Positions 23,414 through 32,794 of a stretch of 45,628 nt of DNA are shown here, piece by piece. The DNA lies in assembly GCA_024698065.1 (NCBI GenBank), contig JAILRR010000056.1, positions 1-45,628 of the forward strand. The letters run 5' to 3'. The notes under the pieces were generated by a model. It worked only from the letters and a program-made list of their open reading frames with translations, did no database searches and was not told the DNA's origin. A program made the position numbers and the translations under genes. Source of the DNA: Bacilli bacterium (GTDB lineage Bacteria; Bacillota_I; Bacilli_A; RFN20; CAG-826). Every line of letters begins with the position of its first letter. Position 1 is the first letter of the stretch.

Positions 23414-24982
23414 ATGGATAATAAGAATGTATTAATCATCGGCGCGGGCCCAGCCGGACTCACTGCCGCCTATGAGCTTCTAAAAAGAAGCGATATCAAA
23501 CCGATCATCCTCGAAACCGAGAAATTCGTCGGAGGCATTTCACGCACCGCCGAATACAAAGGCAATCACATCGATATCGGCGGACACCGTTTCTTCACGA
23601 AAGACGAAAGAGTCAATAGCCTTTGGGATGAGCTCATGCCAACCCAGGGCCAGCCAAGTTACGACGACAAAATCCTTGGCACAAACAAGCAATTCGTCGA
23701 AGGCGGACCAGACCCAGAGAAAGAAGACAACGTCATGCTTCTCCGTCACCGCGTCTCCCGTATCTATTTCTTAAGAAAATTCTTCGATTACCCAATCTCC
23801 CTTAAATTCTCGACCATCAAGAACATGGGTTTCTTCCGCACGATGAAATGCGGATTCGGTTATCTCGGTTCATGTCTTCACAAGAAGGAAGAGACCTCCC
23901 TTGAGAATTTCTACATTAACCGTTTCGGCAAACCTCTCTATCAGCTCTTCTTTGAGTCATACACCACGAAGCTTTGGGGTGTTTCTCCAAAGATGCTCAG
24001 CGCTTCTTGGGGTGCTCAGCGTGTCAAAGGCCTTTCTCTTACGAAAGCCGTTTGGTCTGCCTTGACAAAGCCTTTCAAGAAGAAAAACAAAGAAGTCGAG
24101 ACCTCTCTTATCGAACAGTTCAAATATCCAAAGTTCGGTCCAGGTCAGTTCTACACCAAACTCGCTAGCGAAGTTGTCGCCAAGGGTGGAAAGATCCTCT
24201 ACGAAAAGGAAGTCGTGAGAATCAACCTCGATGAAAACAACAACATCACCTCTTTGGTCGCAAAAGATGGGAAAGCCTTCAGATGCGATGCCGTCTTCTC
24301 AACCATGCCAATCAAGGACCTCATCGCCGCTATCGGCGAAGATAAGATGAGCAAGGAGGTATACAAAACCGGAACAAACCTCCCATACCGCGACTTCATC
24401 ACCGTCGGTCTTCTTCTTGACAAACTCAAAATCGAGAACAAAACCAAGATCAAAACCCTCAACAACATCGTCCCAGACAACTGGATTTATGTTCAGGAAA
24501 GGGATGTCAAACTTGGCCGTATCCAAATCTTCAATAACTGGTCCCCATACATGGTCGATGACCCAGAGAAGCATATCTGGATTGGCTTAGAATACTTCTG
24601 CTCCGAAGGCGACGAGATGTGGGAAGCTTCCGACAAGGACTTCATCGACATGGCCGTCAAAGAGCTCATCTCAATGGGCGTTATCGAAAGCGAGAAGAAC
24701 GTTCTCGATGCAACCCGCATCCGCGTCAAGAAAGCCTATCCTGCTTACTTCGGCGCCTACGATCACTTCGACATCGTTGAGAAATACCTCAATAGCATTC
24801 CTAATCTTTACTGCATCGGCAGAAACGGCCAACACCGTTACAACAACATGGACCACTCGATGCTTTGTGGCATCACCGCGGTCGACGTCTTCCTTTCGGG
24901 AAATCCTGACAAATCTTCCATCTGGAGCGTCAACACCGAAAAGTCCTACCACGAGGAAGATAGCAAAAAAGAAGAGAAATAA
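23414..24982 (+). CDS. FAD-dependent oxidoreductase, UDP-galactopyranose mutase-like
   Basis: A 522-residue flavoprotein. The dinucleotide-binding motif GAGPAGL is at 10-16, followed by an acidic FAD-ribose position (LETEKFVGGISRT) and DIGGHRFFTKD, typical of UDP-galactopyranose mutase and amine oxidoreductase-like enzymes. The C-terminal FAD loop is YCIGRNGQHRYNNMDHSM (about 470-488). ATG at 23414 is chosen for the AGAAGGA site upstream; a longer frame from 23375 lacks one. The homologues I associate with this pattern lie in polysaccharide loci near GtrA and GT-C proteins, as here, so a nucleotide-sugar or polyprenyl-linked sugar modification is likely. The exact reaction is not established from sequence. 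Confidence 0.85.
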   Translation: MDNKNVLIIGAGPAGLTAAYELLKRSDIKPIILETEKFVGGISRTAEYKGNHIDIGGHRFFTKDERVNSLWDELMPTQGQPSYDDKILGTNKQFVEGGPDPEKEDNVMLLRHRVSRIYFLRKFFDYPISLKFSTIKNMGFFRTMKCGFGYLGSCLHKKEETSLENFYINRFGKPLYQLFFESYTTKLWGVSPKMLSASWGAQRVKGLSLTKAVWSALTKPFKKKNKEVETSLIEQFKYPKFGPGQFYTKLASEVVAKGGKILYEKEVVRINLDENNNITSLVAKDGKAFRCDAVFSTMPIKDLIAAIGEDKMSKEVYKTGTNLPYRDFITVGLLLDKLKIENKTKIKTLNNIVPDNWIYVQERDVKLGRIQIFNNWSPYMVDDPEKHIWIGLEYFCSEGDEMWEASDKDFIDMAVKELISMGVIESEKNVLDATRIRVKKAYPAYFGAYDHFDIVEKYLNSIPNLYCIGRNGQHRYNNMDHSMLCGITAVDVFLSGNPDKSSIWSVNTEKSYHEEDSKKEEK

Positions 24983-25002
24983 CTCTCCTGAAAAACAAAA
25001 AA

Positions 25003-25032
25003 CAAAAAGGAGGCGACCCGCCTCCTTTTCTT
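25003..25032. terminator. Bidirectional terminator between convergent genes
   Basis: GGAGGCG (25009-25015) pairs perfectly with CGCCTCC (25019-25025) around ACC. T runs follow on both strands (TTTTCTTTT; TTTTTGTTTTTTG). Confidence 0.9.
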
Positions 25033-25998
25033 TTACTTGTAGATCAGCAATTTGCGGCTCAAGTAGTTATAGACCATAACCACAAGGGTTCTGACCACAA
25101 AGACGACAGGGTAAATGAAGATAGCGATTCCTAGACTCAGGAAGAATAAATCATAGAGAAGATATTCGAGTCCGATGCCAATGCCTAAGCCAATCGCAGA
25201 AAGGACAACGAAGAACACAACGCCTTTGGCTGTTTTGGCGAGATTGCTTTTGCTCGCTTTATAGACCATGTAGGTGGACATGAGGTAGTTGATGGTGACA
25301 CCAACGATGAAGCCACAGGTTGTGGCAACCAAGGTGACATACCATTCGGTTCCGCTTCCAAAGACGCCGAATCTGAAGGCAAAGACAGTTAAGAAATCAA
25401 AGACCGCGGCAACCAAGCCAACGATGCCAAAGCGGAAAATTTCCCAAAAAAGGCTATTCGAGTATGTGCGGTTCTCCATGTAGAGCTTGTAGATGAAAAG
25501 ATCATAGACTCCGACGATGATGGCAATGGCCGCTTGGATGAGGAATTGAGGAATGCTTACCACTGGGACAAGGATGCCTAAAACGACATGGGCAAGAACG
25601 CCAAACAAAGAAAGAATAATTAGGAGAATAAGGTTACGACATTTCTCACCTAAAACCGGTTTGATTCCGCTTGGTCTAATGAAATAGAAAGCGGTCAATG
25701 TGGCAAGGTTCACAGCGAAACCGTTTATCAAAGAAACAATGAGTGTTCCTTTTTCTCTGATAAGAGGATCGCCTCCGCCATAGGCAATTTCAAATGTCTC
25801 TTTGTTCGCTGGAACAAGGAGGCCGATGATAATGGCGATAACCATTCCAACAGCAATCGCGGCAGCTGAAAGCAAGCATTCGATTTTTATGTTTCTTGTG
25901 GCAGCAGGAACCTCATTCACAGGGGTTTTGCCGACGTTTTCTTGATTTTTATCTACGTTTTCCATGGGTTTTCCGTTCTTTCTTGTCATATGGAACAT
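25033..25998 (-). CDS. GtrA family membrane protein with extra N-terminal membrane domain
   Basis: A 321-residue protein with about eight membrane segments. Residues 175-321 are a GtrA domain (FRFGIVGLVAAVFDFLTVF and GVTINYLMSTYMVYK), normally about 120-140 residues and thought to help flip or use polyprenyl-phosphate-linked sugars. The N-terminal half (about 40-165) has four further helices of unknown family. The start is uncertain: 25998, 25989 and an internal Met at about 25965 are in frame and none has a strong ribosome site. A TAGAAT box lies four bases before the first ATG, so the message may be leaderless or the start is further in. Neighbours are sugar and membrane enzymes. Confidence 0.8.
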   Translation of the reverse strand: MFHMTRKNGKPMENVDKNQENVGKTPVNEVPAATRNIKIECLLSAAAIAVGMVIAIIIGLLVPANKETFEIAYGGGDPLIREKGTLIVSLINGFAVNLATLTAFYFIRPSGIKPVLGEKCRNLILLIILSLFGVLAHVVLGILVPVVSIPQFLIQAAIAIIVGVYDLFIYKLYMENRTYSNSLFWEIFRFGIVGLVAAVFDFLTVFAFRFGVFGSGTEWYVTLVATTCGFIVGVTINYLMSTYMVYKASKSNLAKTAKGVVFFVVLSAIGLGIGIGLEYLLYDLFFLSLGIAIFIYPVVFVVRTLVVMVYNYLSRKLLIYK

Positions 25999-26082
25999 GA
26001 CTATTCTAAACCAAATGGGGAAGAAACCCTAAGAAATCATTGCTTGCCTTTCAAAGAAAGGAAGGTGCAACATTATTAAGGC

Positions 26083-26100
26083 TAAACGATTAGTCGTTTA
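26083..26100. promoter_or_regulatory. Perfect inverted repeat upstream of the first GT-C gene
   Basis: TAAACGA-TTAG-TCGTTTA, 7-base arms, ends ten bases before the ATG at 26111. A second repeat CCTTTC-AAA-GAAAGG is at 26047-26061. It could be an operator or a hairpin near the ribosome site (AAGG at 26100-26104). Confidence 0.45.
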
Positions 26101-26110
26101 AGGTTATCTT

Positions 26111-27838
26111 ATGAGCACTGTTATCGAACATTTCACAAAGTTTGACGAAACGCTATGCTCCATTATCAAAAAGAAATGGGCGCGTTTTGTGATATGGCCT
26201 CTCGCCATACTCGCTTTATATGCCCTCTATTTCCTCTTCATCTATCAGCAGAAGATGTATGGAAAAATCGGTTTTAACAGCGACGCCTCACAAGTCATTT
26301 TCATCGTCTTCCTTATCATTTACGAAGTTCTTGTCGCCACCTACTTTACCCTTTCGGCATTGTCAAAAAGACTCACAACTAGGAAAGCATTATTCCTTTT
26401 GTTCCTTTTCTCGGCTGGCCTAGTTCTCCCGTTCTGTATGGCCAGAACTTATGATGATGGTTCTTACACCCACGACTATGGTGTCTTTGGCGAAGGTGGA
26501 CACTGGGCAATCATTTATGACATTTATGATACTGGCAAGTTCCCTGAAGTCGATTTAACGAACCAATATTATCAGCCTAAGCTCTATCATGCCGCGGTCA
26601 CTTTCTTCATGAAGGCTAACTCCGTTTTCTTACCGCATTTTGCAGGGTCTGATCAAATTGTCCCTAATATTGCTAGCAACCCTCACTTTGCTAACTTCAC
26701 CTTATTCGATTACACCGCTTTTGAGACAGCAAGGATCTTCCTCGCTCTTCAAGGCATCGTCACCCTCTATTTCGCTTATAAGGTCATCGTTGAACTTAAC
26801 CTCAGCAAGCGCACCTCAATCATCGGTGGTTTCATTCTCTTCTTCACGCCTGCTTTCTGGTTCATAAGTGCTTATAAGAACAACGACTCTTTGTCCTTGC
26901 TCTTCTCATTTGCCGCTTTGTTTGCAGCACTCCGCTATCACAAAACACATTCTTATGTCCCGCTTGTAGCAACCGCCATCTGCATCGGCTTAGGCATGGA
27001 AACCAAACTCTCCACCGTCGTTGTAGCTTTCCCTATCGCCACTATCTTTGCCTATGACCTAATCATGCTTTTCAGGAAAGATAACAAATGGGGCAAAGCG
27101 GACAACAAAGAGCTCCAAAGATTCATCATCCAGATGGCCATCTTCGCCGTCATCGTCTTCCCGCTTGGTCTCTTTTTTGAAATCTATGCGAAGATCAAAT
27201 ACGACAGACCAATCGCCTATGTTTGGGACCTCGTTGGTGAATATGGCACCAATTACTTCATGTATATCGATCCAGAGATTTACCCGGTTTTTGCAAGGAT
27301 TTTTCTCTTCCCTTCCCCTGATCTCTTCTGGAATATGTCAAATATTCGCGCTGTGTCGCCTTATATTCCATCGGAGTATAAATGGGGCACGATCGACTTC
27401 AACTGCTGGACCGCATTCATTAAGACTGGACTCTTCTCTGAGGTAGGTCTTGGTGCAACCGAAGTATCCTTTGGGGAATATCATTCCTTGTTCTTGATGA
27501 TGGTTGGCCTTGCCTACACTTTGGCCATCTTCATCGGCATCCTCTTCGTCATTGGTGGAATCATCCTTGTCGTCAGAAAGATCATCTCCCTCGTCAAGAG
27601 CGAGAAACAAGAAAACGATTTGGCTTTCTATTTCCTTGCCATCACTTTCATCAGCTCAGCCATCTCCTATATGGCCTTCTGCTTACGTTACCCAGTCGGA
27701 TGCACTATGAATGCCCGTTATGGCATGCTCATCTATCTTCCTGTTGGAATTACCGTCGGTGCCCTATTCGACCTAATTGCCAAGAAGATTGAGGCGAAAA
27801 AGAAAAAAGAAGCCAGGGTTGGCTTCTGGAGTAAATAG
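26111..27838 (+). CDS. Polytopic membrane glycosyltransferase-like protein (GT-C/GT39 type)
   Basis: A 575-residue protein with ten or more membrane segments. After the second helix pair, an extracytoplasmic loop contains RTYDDGSYTHDYGVFGE and NQYYQPKLYHA (about 113-160), the pattern of the first loop in ArnT/PMT-type GT-C enzymes, where acidic residues and a Tyr/His-Pro region bind the lipid-linked sugar donor and acceptor. The rest is a chain of helices ending in a basic tail. The likely job is transfer of a sugar from polyprenyl phosphate to a surface polymer or protein. It sits beside GtrA and a UDP-galactopyranose mutase-like protein. The ribosome site is weak (AAGGTTATCTT). Confidence 0.75.
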   Translation: MSTVIEHFTKFDETLCSIIKKKWARFVIWPLAILALYALYFLFIYQQKMYGKIGFNSDASQVIFIVFLIIYEVLVATYFTLSALSKRLTTRKALFLLFLFSAGLVLPFCMARTYDDGSYTHDYGVFGEGGHWAIIYDIYDTGKFPEVDLTNQYYQPKLYHAAVTFFMKANSVFLPHFAGSDQIVPNIASNPHFANFTLFDYTAFETARIFLALQGIVTLYFAYKVIVELNLSKRTSIIGGFILFFTPAFWFISAYKNNDSLSLLFSFAALFAALRYHKTHSYVPLVATAICIGLGMETKLSTVVVAFPIATIFAYDLIMLFRKDNKWGKADNKELQRFIIQMAIFAVIVFPLGLFFEIYAKIKYDRPIAYVWDLVGEYGTNYFMYIDPEIYPVFARIFLFPSPDLFWNMSNIRAVSPYIPSEYKWGTIDFNCWTAFIKTGLFSEVGLGATEVSFGEYHSLFLMMVGLAYTLAIFIGILFVIGGIILVVRKIISLVKSEKQENDLAFYFLAITFISSAISYMAFCLRYPVGCTMNARYGMLIYLPVGITVGALFDLIAKKIEAKKKKEARVGFWSK

Positions 27839-27842
27839 AGTG

Positions 27843-29777
27843 TTAGGCTAACTGCCAACCATCAAATGGGTTCTTGCACAAATTGTAGGCAAGATAAGCA
27901 CCTAAGAAAGTAAGCACTAAAGACACTATCATTAGAGGCACTTTGGTGCCTTTTTCTTTTCCCAAAGTCGAATAAGAGGAGTAGAAAATGGAGAGAACCC
28001 AGATTCCGGCAAGAGGCCAGAAATAAAGGATGTAACGCATGCAAACTCCACCAAGGCAGTACATAAGCCATGAGAGGATAAGCAACAAGAACGGAGGAAC
28101 GATTAGATAGGTCCAATCCTCAACCTTTTTGTTAGCGATTAGCCCTACTGGAAGAAGCAAAGCAAGATAGACTATTGGGTTAGCAAGAACGCCGACGGAG
28201 TCTTGAATATAGACGTGGGTCTCATGGGCTAATATAACGCGCTCCGTGGTTAGAGTTGGGAACTTATCACGGATAAAAAACCCAGCAAAACCCGCTTCTT
28301 GTAGGCCTGAAGAGAAAACAGGCTGTTGCCAGAAATAATGATAGAAAGCGTTGAAATAGCTCTCACTATTAAGGGCGTTGGTCCTTGGATCGTTGATGGT
28401 GAGTTGGTAGTTAGAACCGAACTCCACGAAGCTTCCGAAGCGGAGGTAATTGTATCCTGCTAAAGCGATTCCTCCGACAACAAGAGAAACGGCGAAAGAG
28501 ATAAGAGGGAAGAGATTTTTCTTCTCCCCTTTGACGATCTCGGTCCTTCCCTCGAGAAGATATTTGACGATGAAAGGAATGATGACGATGGCCATGATTC
28601 CTAACTCGGGTCTAGAGCCCATGATAAGGACATAGAATATTGAGGACAAAACCCAATATACATGCTGCTTGATTCCGCTTCTCTTAAGCCCTTCGAAGAA
28701 AAAGGCTAGGAAGAAAGTAAGTCCCACTACCGCGTAGGCGAAAGGAACCCTGTATTTCCAGTCTGTCCATCTGAAGCTGATGAAGTTAAATCCTAAAGTG
28801 GATACGAAGACGAAGAAACTGAAGGCATATAGGAACCAGCTTGGCACATTTGCGGCGTATCTTTCTTTGAGTACGATTGAGAGTCTAAAGATTCCGTAAG
28901 CATACAAAATCGTCGCCAAAACTAGGGTAAATAGACCATTTGGCACAAGAGTGAACCCAGAAAGGATAAAGAACGGGAACATCACAAAGAAGATTGGGGC
29001 GACGCCATAATAGGAATAGTAATGACCATCAAAATAGACAGTATCCCAAAGGTAAGGTATATCGAGTCTTTGGAATGGGTCGTATGGATTTTCTAATGAC
29101 GACAAACGGAGATCTGGTTCTTCAAGCAAATGAAGCTGCCCATGCATGAAAGCGTCGAACTGGTTGTAATAGAGGTATGGGTTGTCATGAAGATATTTAA
29201 GATCATCCTTAAATGGATACGCGTCGTAATAGGCATGTGGGTTTGCTGAGACATAGAACAAAAAGATGATGAAGAAAAAGACAAAGGCAATCCTAACGAT
29301 TGAGAGGTCTTTGTTCTCATGAAAGGATTTCGTAACATTGCCTACCAAATAAGCAAGAAGGGCAAAGGCCCCTAGCCTCATTCCAGAGAGAAGGAAGACC
29401 GGCCAGGTTTGGAAGAGAGTAATCTCAAAAACGAAGCCTAGAAGGGCGATGAGAGCCCTGATGATTGGGGTTATGGCTTTTCTATCGAGTTTCTTGTAAT
29501 TGAGTTTGACTAGAGGCGTTATCTCTCTAGCTATTAGCGAAACAAAAACATAGCCAACGAAGATATTTAGAGCGCTGACATTAGATGAAAAAACGCCTAC
29601 AATTCCTGCAGCAATTGATAAAAGAACGGATAAACCGTAGTTCCATACTTCATCTTTGACGATAGGGTTGCTAAAAGAGAATTCCCCTTCTTTGTTCTTT
29701 AGTAACTTAACAACAAGGAAGATGCCGCTTACGAGTAATGGCGCGACAAAAGCGAAGACAAACAAAGCCCACTTCAT
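27843..29777 (-). CDS. Large polytopic membrane protein (GT-C-like)
   Basis: A 644-residue membrane protein with about 13-15 hydrophobic segments. Between helices is an extracellular loop (about 205-280) with YYDAYPFKDD, FDAFMHGQLHLLEEPDLRL and DTVYFDGHYYSYYGVAPI, a pattern typical of uncharacterised GT-C-type proteins of Bacillota. It starts three bases after the TIM-barrel gene, last in the serC-serA operon. It is convergent with the other GT-C gene; the stop codons are four bases apart and no terminator separates them. No substrate can be assigned. Confidence 0.75.
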   Translation of the reverse strand: MKWALFVFAFVAPLLVSGIFLVVKLLKNKEGEFSFSNPIVKDEVWNYGLSVLLSIAAGIVGVFSSNVSALNIFVGYVFVSLIAREITPLVKLNYKKLDRKAITPIIRALIALLGFVFEITLFQTWPVFLLSGMRLGAFALLAYLVGNVTKSFHENKDLSIVRIAFVFFFIIFLFYVSANPHAYYDAYPFKDDLKYLHDNPYLYYNQFDAFMHGQLHLLEEPDLRLSSLENPYDPFQRLDIPYLWDTVYFDGHYYSYYGVAPIFFVMFPFFILSGFTLVPNGLFTLVLATILYAYGIFRLSIVLKERYAANVPSWFLYAFSFFVFVSTLGFNFISFRWTDWKYRVPFAYAVVGLTFFLAFFFEGLKRSGIKQHVYWVLSSIFYVLIMGSRPELGIMAIVIIPFIVKYLLEGRTEIVKGEKKNLFPLISFAVSLVVGGIALAGYNYLRFGSFVEFGSNYQLTINDPRTNALNSESYFNAFYHYFWQQPVFSSGLQEAGFAGFFIRDKFPTLTTERVILAHETHVYIQDSVGVLANPIVYLALLLPVGLIANKKVEDWTYLIVPPFLLLILSWLMYCLGGVCMRYILYFWPLAGIWVLSIFYSSYSTLGKEKGTKVPLMIVSLVLTFLGAYLAYNLCKNPFDGWQLA

Positions 29778-29780
29778 ACG

Positions 29781-30557
29781 TTATAGATTTCTCCAAAATG
29801 GAACTGACTTTTTGAGGTCTTGCGAGGACTTCACTTCAAGAAGGACATAAGCGTCATTCTCTTCAGCCATCTTCTTGAATGCTTTTAATCTCTCGCCAAG
29901 GGTTCCTTCGCCAAGGGCAAGGTGATTTCTCTTTCCGTCCGAATCGTGAATATGGAACTCATCAAACTTAAGAGGGAGCTTTTTCGACAGTTCGTGTAGC
30001 CAGCCACCCATCACGGCATCGTGTCCGATGTCGAGGTTAAAGTGGAATCCGGCATTCATCTCGTCGCGGTAAACATCTTTGAGGAACGAAGCACCTGGAC
30101 ATGTATCAGTATTCTCGATGACGATCTTGATGCCCTTCTTTTCGCAGATGTCTTTCGCCCTTTTGAAAGCGGGTATCAGTCTCTTGATATAAGAGTCATA
30201 TTCCTTCTCGTAGATATAGTTCCTTCTGCCAGAGATTGTAACGACTGGACCACCGTTATTATGGAAGTTAATCATCTTCACATAGCCTTCTCCTAAGGAG
30301 GCATATTTCTCTAAGAGAGTGAGGTATCCTTCCACTACTTCAGGATATGATCCTAAATCAGCCTCATCATAGAAATGAAGGGTGATTTGCAGAGGATATT
30401 TCTTTAAAAGCTCTGCAATTCTGCCTTCTTCCATTTCTTTTCGGCAATAGGAAAAGTTAAGGTTCAACTCAACAAAGTCGAGCCCTAATTCCGTAGCTAA
30501 TTTGAGATTCTCCTCGATGGTGTTGAACTCAAAGAGGATTGGCATTCCTAGTTTCAT
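29781..30557 (-). CDS. Sugar phosphate isomerase/epimerase-type TIM barrel
   Basis: A 258-residue protein of the AP endonuclease family 2 / xylose isomerase-like fold. Metal ligands of the fold are present in order: HFYDEADLG (about 61), HNNGG (about 99), VIENTD (about 145), FNLDIGHD (about 174), FHIHDSDG (about 197) with LGEG, and the final LLEVK (about 240). Members act as sugar epimerases, isomerases or dehydratases, so the reaction is open. It starts five bases after serA and is followed within three bases by a GT-C-like gene. This fixed arrangement suggests it works on a sugar or hydroxy acid linked to serine or glycan metabolism. Confidence 0.85.
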   Translation of the reverse strand: MKLGMPILFEFNTIEENLKLATELGLDFVELNLNFSYCRKEMEEGRIAELLKKYPLQITLHFYDEADLGSYPEVVEGYLTLLEKYASLGEGYVKMINFHNNGGPVVTISGRRNYIYEKEYDSYIKRLIPAFKRAKDICEKKGIKIVIENTDTCPGASFLKDVYRDEMNAGFHFNLDIGHDAVMGGWLHELSKKLPLKFDEFHIHDSDGKRNHLALGEGTLGERLKAFKKMAEENDAYVLLEVKSSQDLKKSVPFWRNL

Positions 30558-30562
30558 AAAGC

Positions 30563-31714
30563 TTATTTGATGACCCTCACGCGAAGAACGCCTGAGACCT
30601 TAAGAAGCTCTTTCTCATCGACCTCCTTATCTGCATCGATGATGGTGTAGGCGTATTCGTTTCTTGATTTGTTGACGAGGGAGGCGATGTTGCCACCGTC
30701 TCTAGAGATGATGGTCGTGAAGTTATTTATCATGCCCGGGATGTTTTTGTGGTTGATACAGATTCTAACACCTTGGCCTTTCTTGCCAGCATCCGCGGCA
30801 GGATAGTTAACGGAATTAGAGATGTTGCCATTCTCAAGATAGTCTTTGAGTTCGGCTATCGCCATGAGGGCGCAGTTGTCTTCCGCCTCTTCGGTTGAAG
30901 CCCCTAAATGTGGGAAGCAAATGGTGTTAGGCATTTTGACGACATTTGGGTTAGCGAAGTCAGTGATGTATTTCTTGATCTTCCCTTCCTCAAGGGCTTT
31001 GGCAAGAGCGGTTTCATCAATGATGCCGTCACGGGAAAGATTAAGGATGGTCGCCCCGCCTTTCATCTTCGCGATGAGCTCTTCCCCTATCAAACCTTTT
31101 GTTGAATCGGTAAGAGGAATATGGACGGTAAGGAAGTCGGCATCTTTGACCGCTTCTTCGAGAGAAGAGACATATGTGACTCTCTTATTGAGAAGCATCG
31201 CGTTATGAATCGAAAGATATGGGTCATAGCCAATGACTTGCATGCCAAGGTCGACACAGGCATTCGCAACAAGCACGCCGATGGCACCAAGACCAAGAAC
31301 GGCAATGCTCTTATGGAAGATTTCGTTGCCAGCAAATTTTGACTTAGCTTTCTCGGCGGTTTTTGAAATATTCTCGTCAAAAGCGTTCTCCTTTACCCAA
31401 GCGTTGCCACCGATGATGTCACGGCTAGCAAGCATCAGGGAAGCAATGACAAGCTCTTTGACGGCATTGGCGTTCGCCCCAGGGGTATTGAAAACAACAA
31501 CGCCTTTTTCGGCGTAATCGCCTAGCGGGATGTTATTGACACCGGCGCCGGCTCTTGCCACGGCAAGGATGTTTTCTGGAAGAGCCATCTCGTGCATCTT
31601 CGAACTTCTCACAAGGATCGAATCAGCGCTAGAAAGATCATCAACGGTTTTATCAGTGTCTTTCAAAGTAGCCAAAGCCACTTTCGAAATCTTATCCAAG
31701 CAATAGGCTTTCAT
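30563..31714 (-). CDS. serA: D-3-phosphoglycerate dehydrogenase
   Basis: A 383-residue enzyme that oxidises 3-phosphoglycerate to 3-phosphohydroxypyruvate with NAD, first step of serine synthesis. The NAD-binding loop VLGLGAIGVLVANAC is at about 136-150 with acidic Asp in GYDPYL; the catalytic Arg is in LNLSRDGI (about 235) and the catalytic His in CFPHLGAST (about 285). A C-terminal ACT domain (about 315-383, NHKNIPGMINNFTTII) probably senses serine. The intervening ASB domain of long forms is absent. ATG follows directly on the serC stop codon, so the two are translationally coupled. Confidence 0.95.
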   Translation of the reverse strand: MKAYCLDKISKVALATLKDTDKTVDDLSSADSILVRSSKMHEMALPENILAVARAGAGVNNIPLGDYAEKGVVVFNTPGANANAVKELVIASLMLASRDIIGGNAWVKENAFDENISKTAEKAKSKFAGNEIFHKSIAVLGLGAIGVLVANACVDLGMQVIGYDPYLSIHNAMLLNKRVTYVSSLEEAVKDADFLTVHIPLTDSTKGLIGEELIAKMKGGATILNLSRDGIIDETALAKALEEGKIKKYITDFANPNVVKMPNTICFPHLGASTEEAEDNCALMAIAELKDYLENGNISNSVNYPAADAGKKGQGVRICINHKNIPGMINNFTTIISRDGGNIASLVNKSRNEYAYTIIDADKEVDEKELLKVSGVLRVRVIK

Positions 31715-32794
31715 TTATAGATGCTCCTTTTCGAATTCCTTCATGAAGTCGACGAGGGCTTTGACGCCTTCGATCGTCATGGCGTTATAGATGGAGGCTC
31801 TCATGCCTCCCACTGCTCTATGGCCTTTGATGGAGATGATTCCATGTTTCTTGGCCTCCTCGCAGAATAAGGCGTCTAATTCAGGGTCCTTTGTCCTGAA
31901 GGTGACATTCATGATTGAGCGGCTCTCCTTCTCTGCGACGGCGATATATTTCGAGTGGTCAAGATAGTCATAAAGGTAATTGGCTTTCTCTTCGTTCTTT
32001 TTCTTCATCGCTTCTAAGCCACCCAACTTCTTGAGCCATTTGAAGACTTTGCCGCACACATAAATCCCAAAGCAGTTTGGGGTGTTGTATAGGCTATTCG
32101 TATCGACCTGGGTCTTCCACTTGAGCATGGTCGGGGTGACGATATCAAGATCTTCCCTGATGAGGTCTTCGCGGATGATGATGATAGCAAGGCCGGCTGG
32201 GCCAACGTTCTTTTGGACACCGGCATAGATGACGCCATATTTGCTGACGTCACATGGCTCGCTTAAGAAACAAGATGATTGATCGGCAACAAGCGGTATG
32301 CCTTTCGTATCAGGGAGCTCGTGGAACTTCGTGCCATAGACGGTGTTGTTCTCGCAGATATGAACGTAATCCGCGTCTTCTCTGATCGGAAGGTTCTCAA
32401 GGTTTGGGATATGGGTGAAGTTGTCATCTTTTGAGGAAGCAATGACCTTGCAATCGCCATAGAGACAACCTTCTTTATATGCCTTCGTGGAGAACAGGCC
32501 AGAAAGGATATAGTCCGCTTTCTTGTTCTTCATGAGATTCATTGGAACGGCAGCGAACTGTGTCGAAGCGCCGCCCTGGCAGAAAATGACCTTATAGTTT
32601 TCTGGGATCTTCATAAGATCGCGAAGGTCAGAAATAGCTTCTTCCAAGACTTTCTCAAAAGGTTTAGATCGATGGGAGATCTCCATGATTGACATGCCAC
32701 TATTCTCAAAATCGAGAAGTTCCTCTTGGACCTCTTTCAAAACATCCAAGGGGAGGGTGGCTGGGCCAGCTGAGAAATTAAATACTCTCTTCAT
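31715..32794 (-). CDS. serC: Phosphoserine aminotransferase
   Basis: A 359-residue PLP enzyme that transaminates 3-phosphohydroxypyruvate with glutamate to give 3-phosphoserine. It opens with the family start MKRVFNFSAGPATLP and has CQGGASTQF (PLP phosphate site, about 74-82), VADQSSCFLS with the PLP-contacting Asp, and the Schiff-base lysine in GVQKNVGPAG (about 191-200). VGGMRASIYNAM near the C-terminus is conserved. It is first in the operon serC-serA-TIM barrel-GT-C. Phosphoserine phosphatase (serB) is not in the window. Length is normal. Confidence 0.96.
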   Translation of the reverse strand: MKRVFNFSAGPATLPLDVLKEVQEELLDFENSGMSIMEISHRSKPFEKVLEEAISDLRDLMKIPENYKVIFCQGGASTQFAAVPMNLMKNKKADYILSGLFSTKAYKEGCLYGDCKVIASSKDDNFTHIPNLENLPIREDADYVHICENNTVYGTKFHELPDTKGIPLVADQSSCFLSEPCDVSKYGVIYAGVQKNVGPAGLAIIIIREDLIREDLDIVTPTMLKWKTQVDTNSLYNTPNCFGIYVCGKVFKWLKKLGGLEAMKKKNEEKANYLYDYLDHSKYIAVAEKESRSIMNVTFRTKDPELDALFCEEAKKHGIISIKGHRAVGGMRASIYNAMTIEGVKALVDFMKEFEKEHL

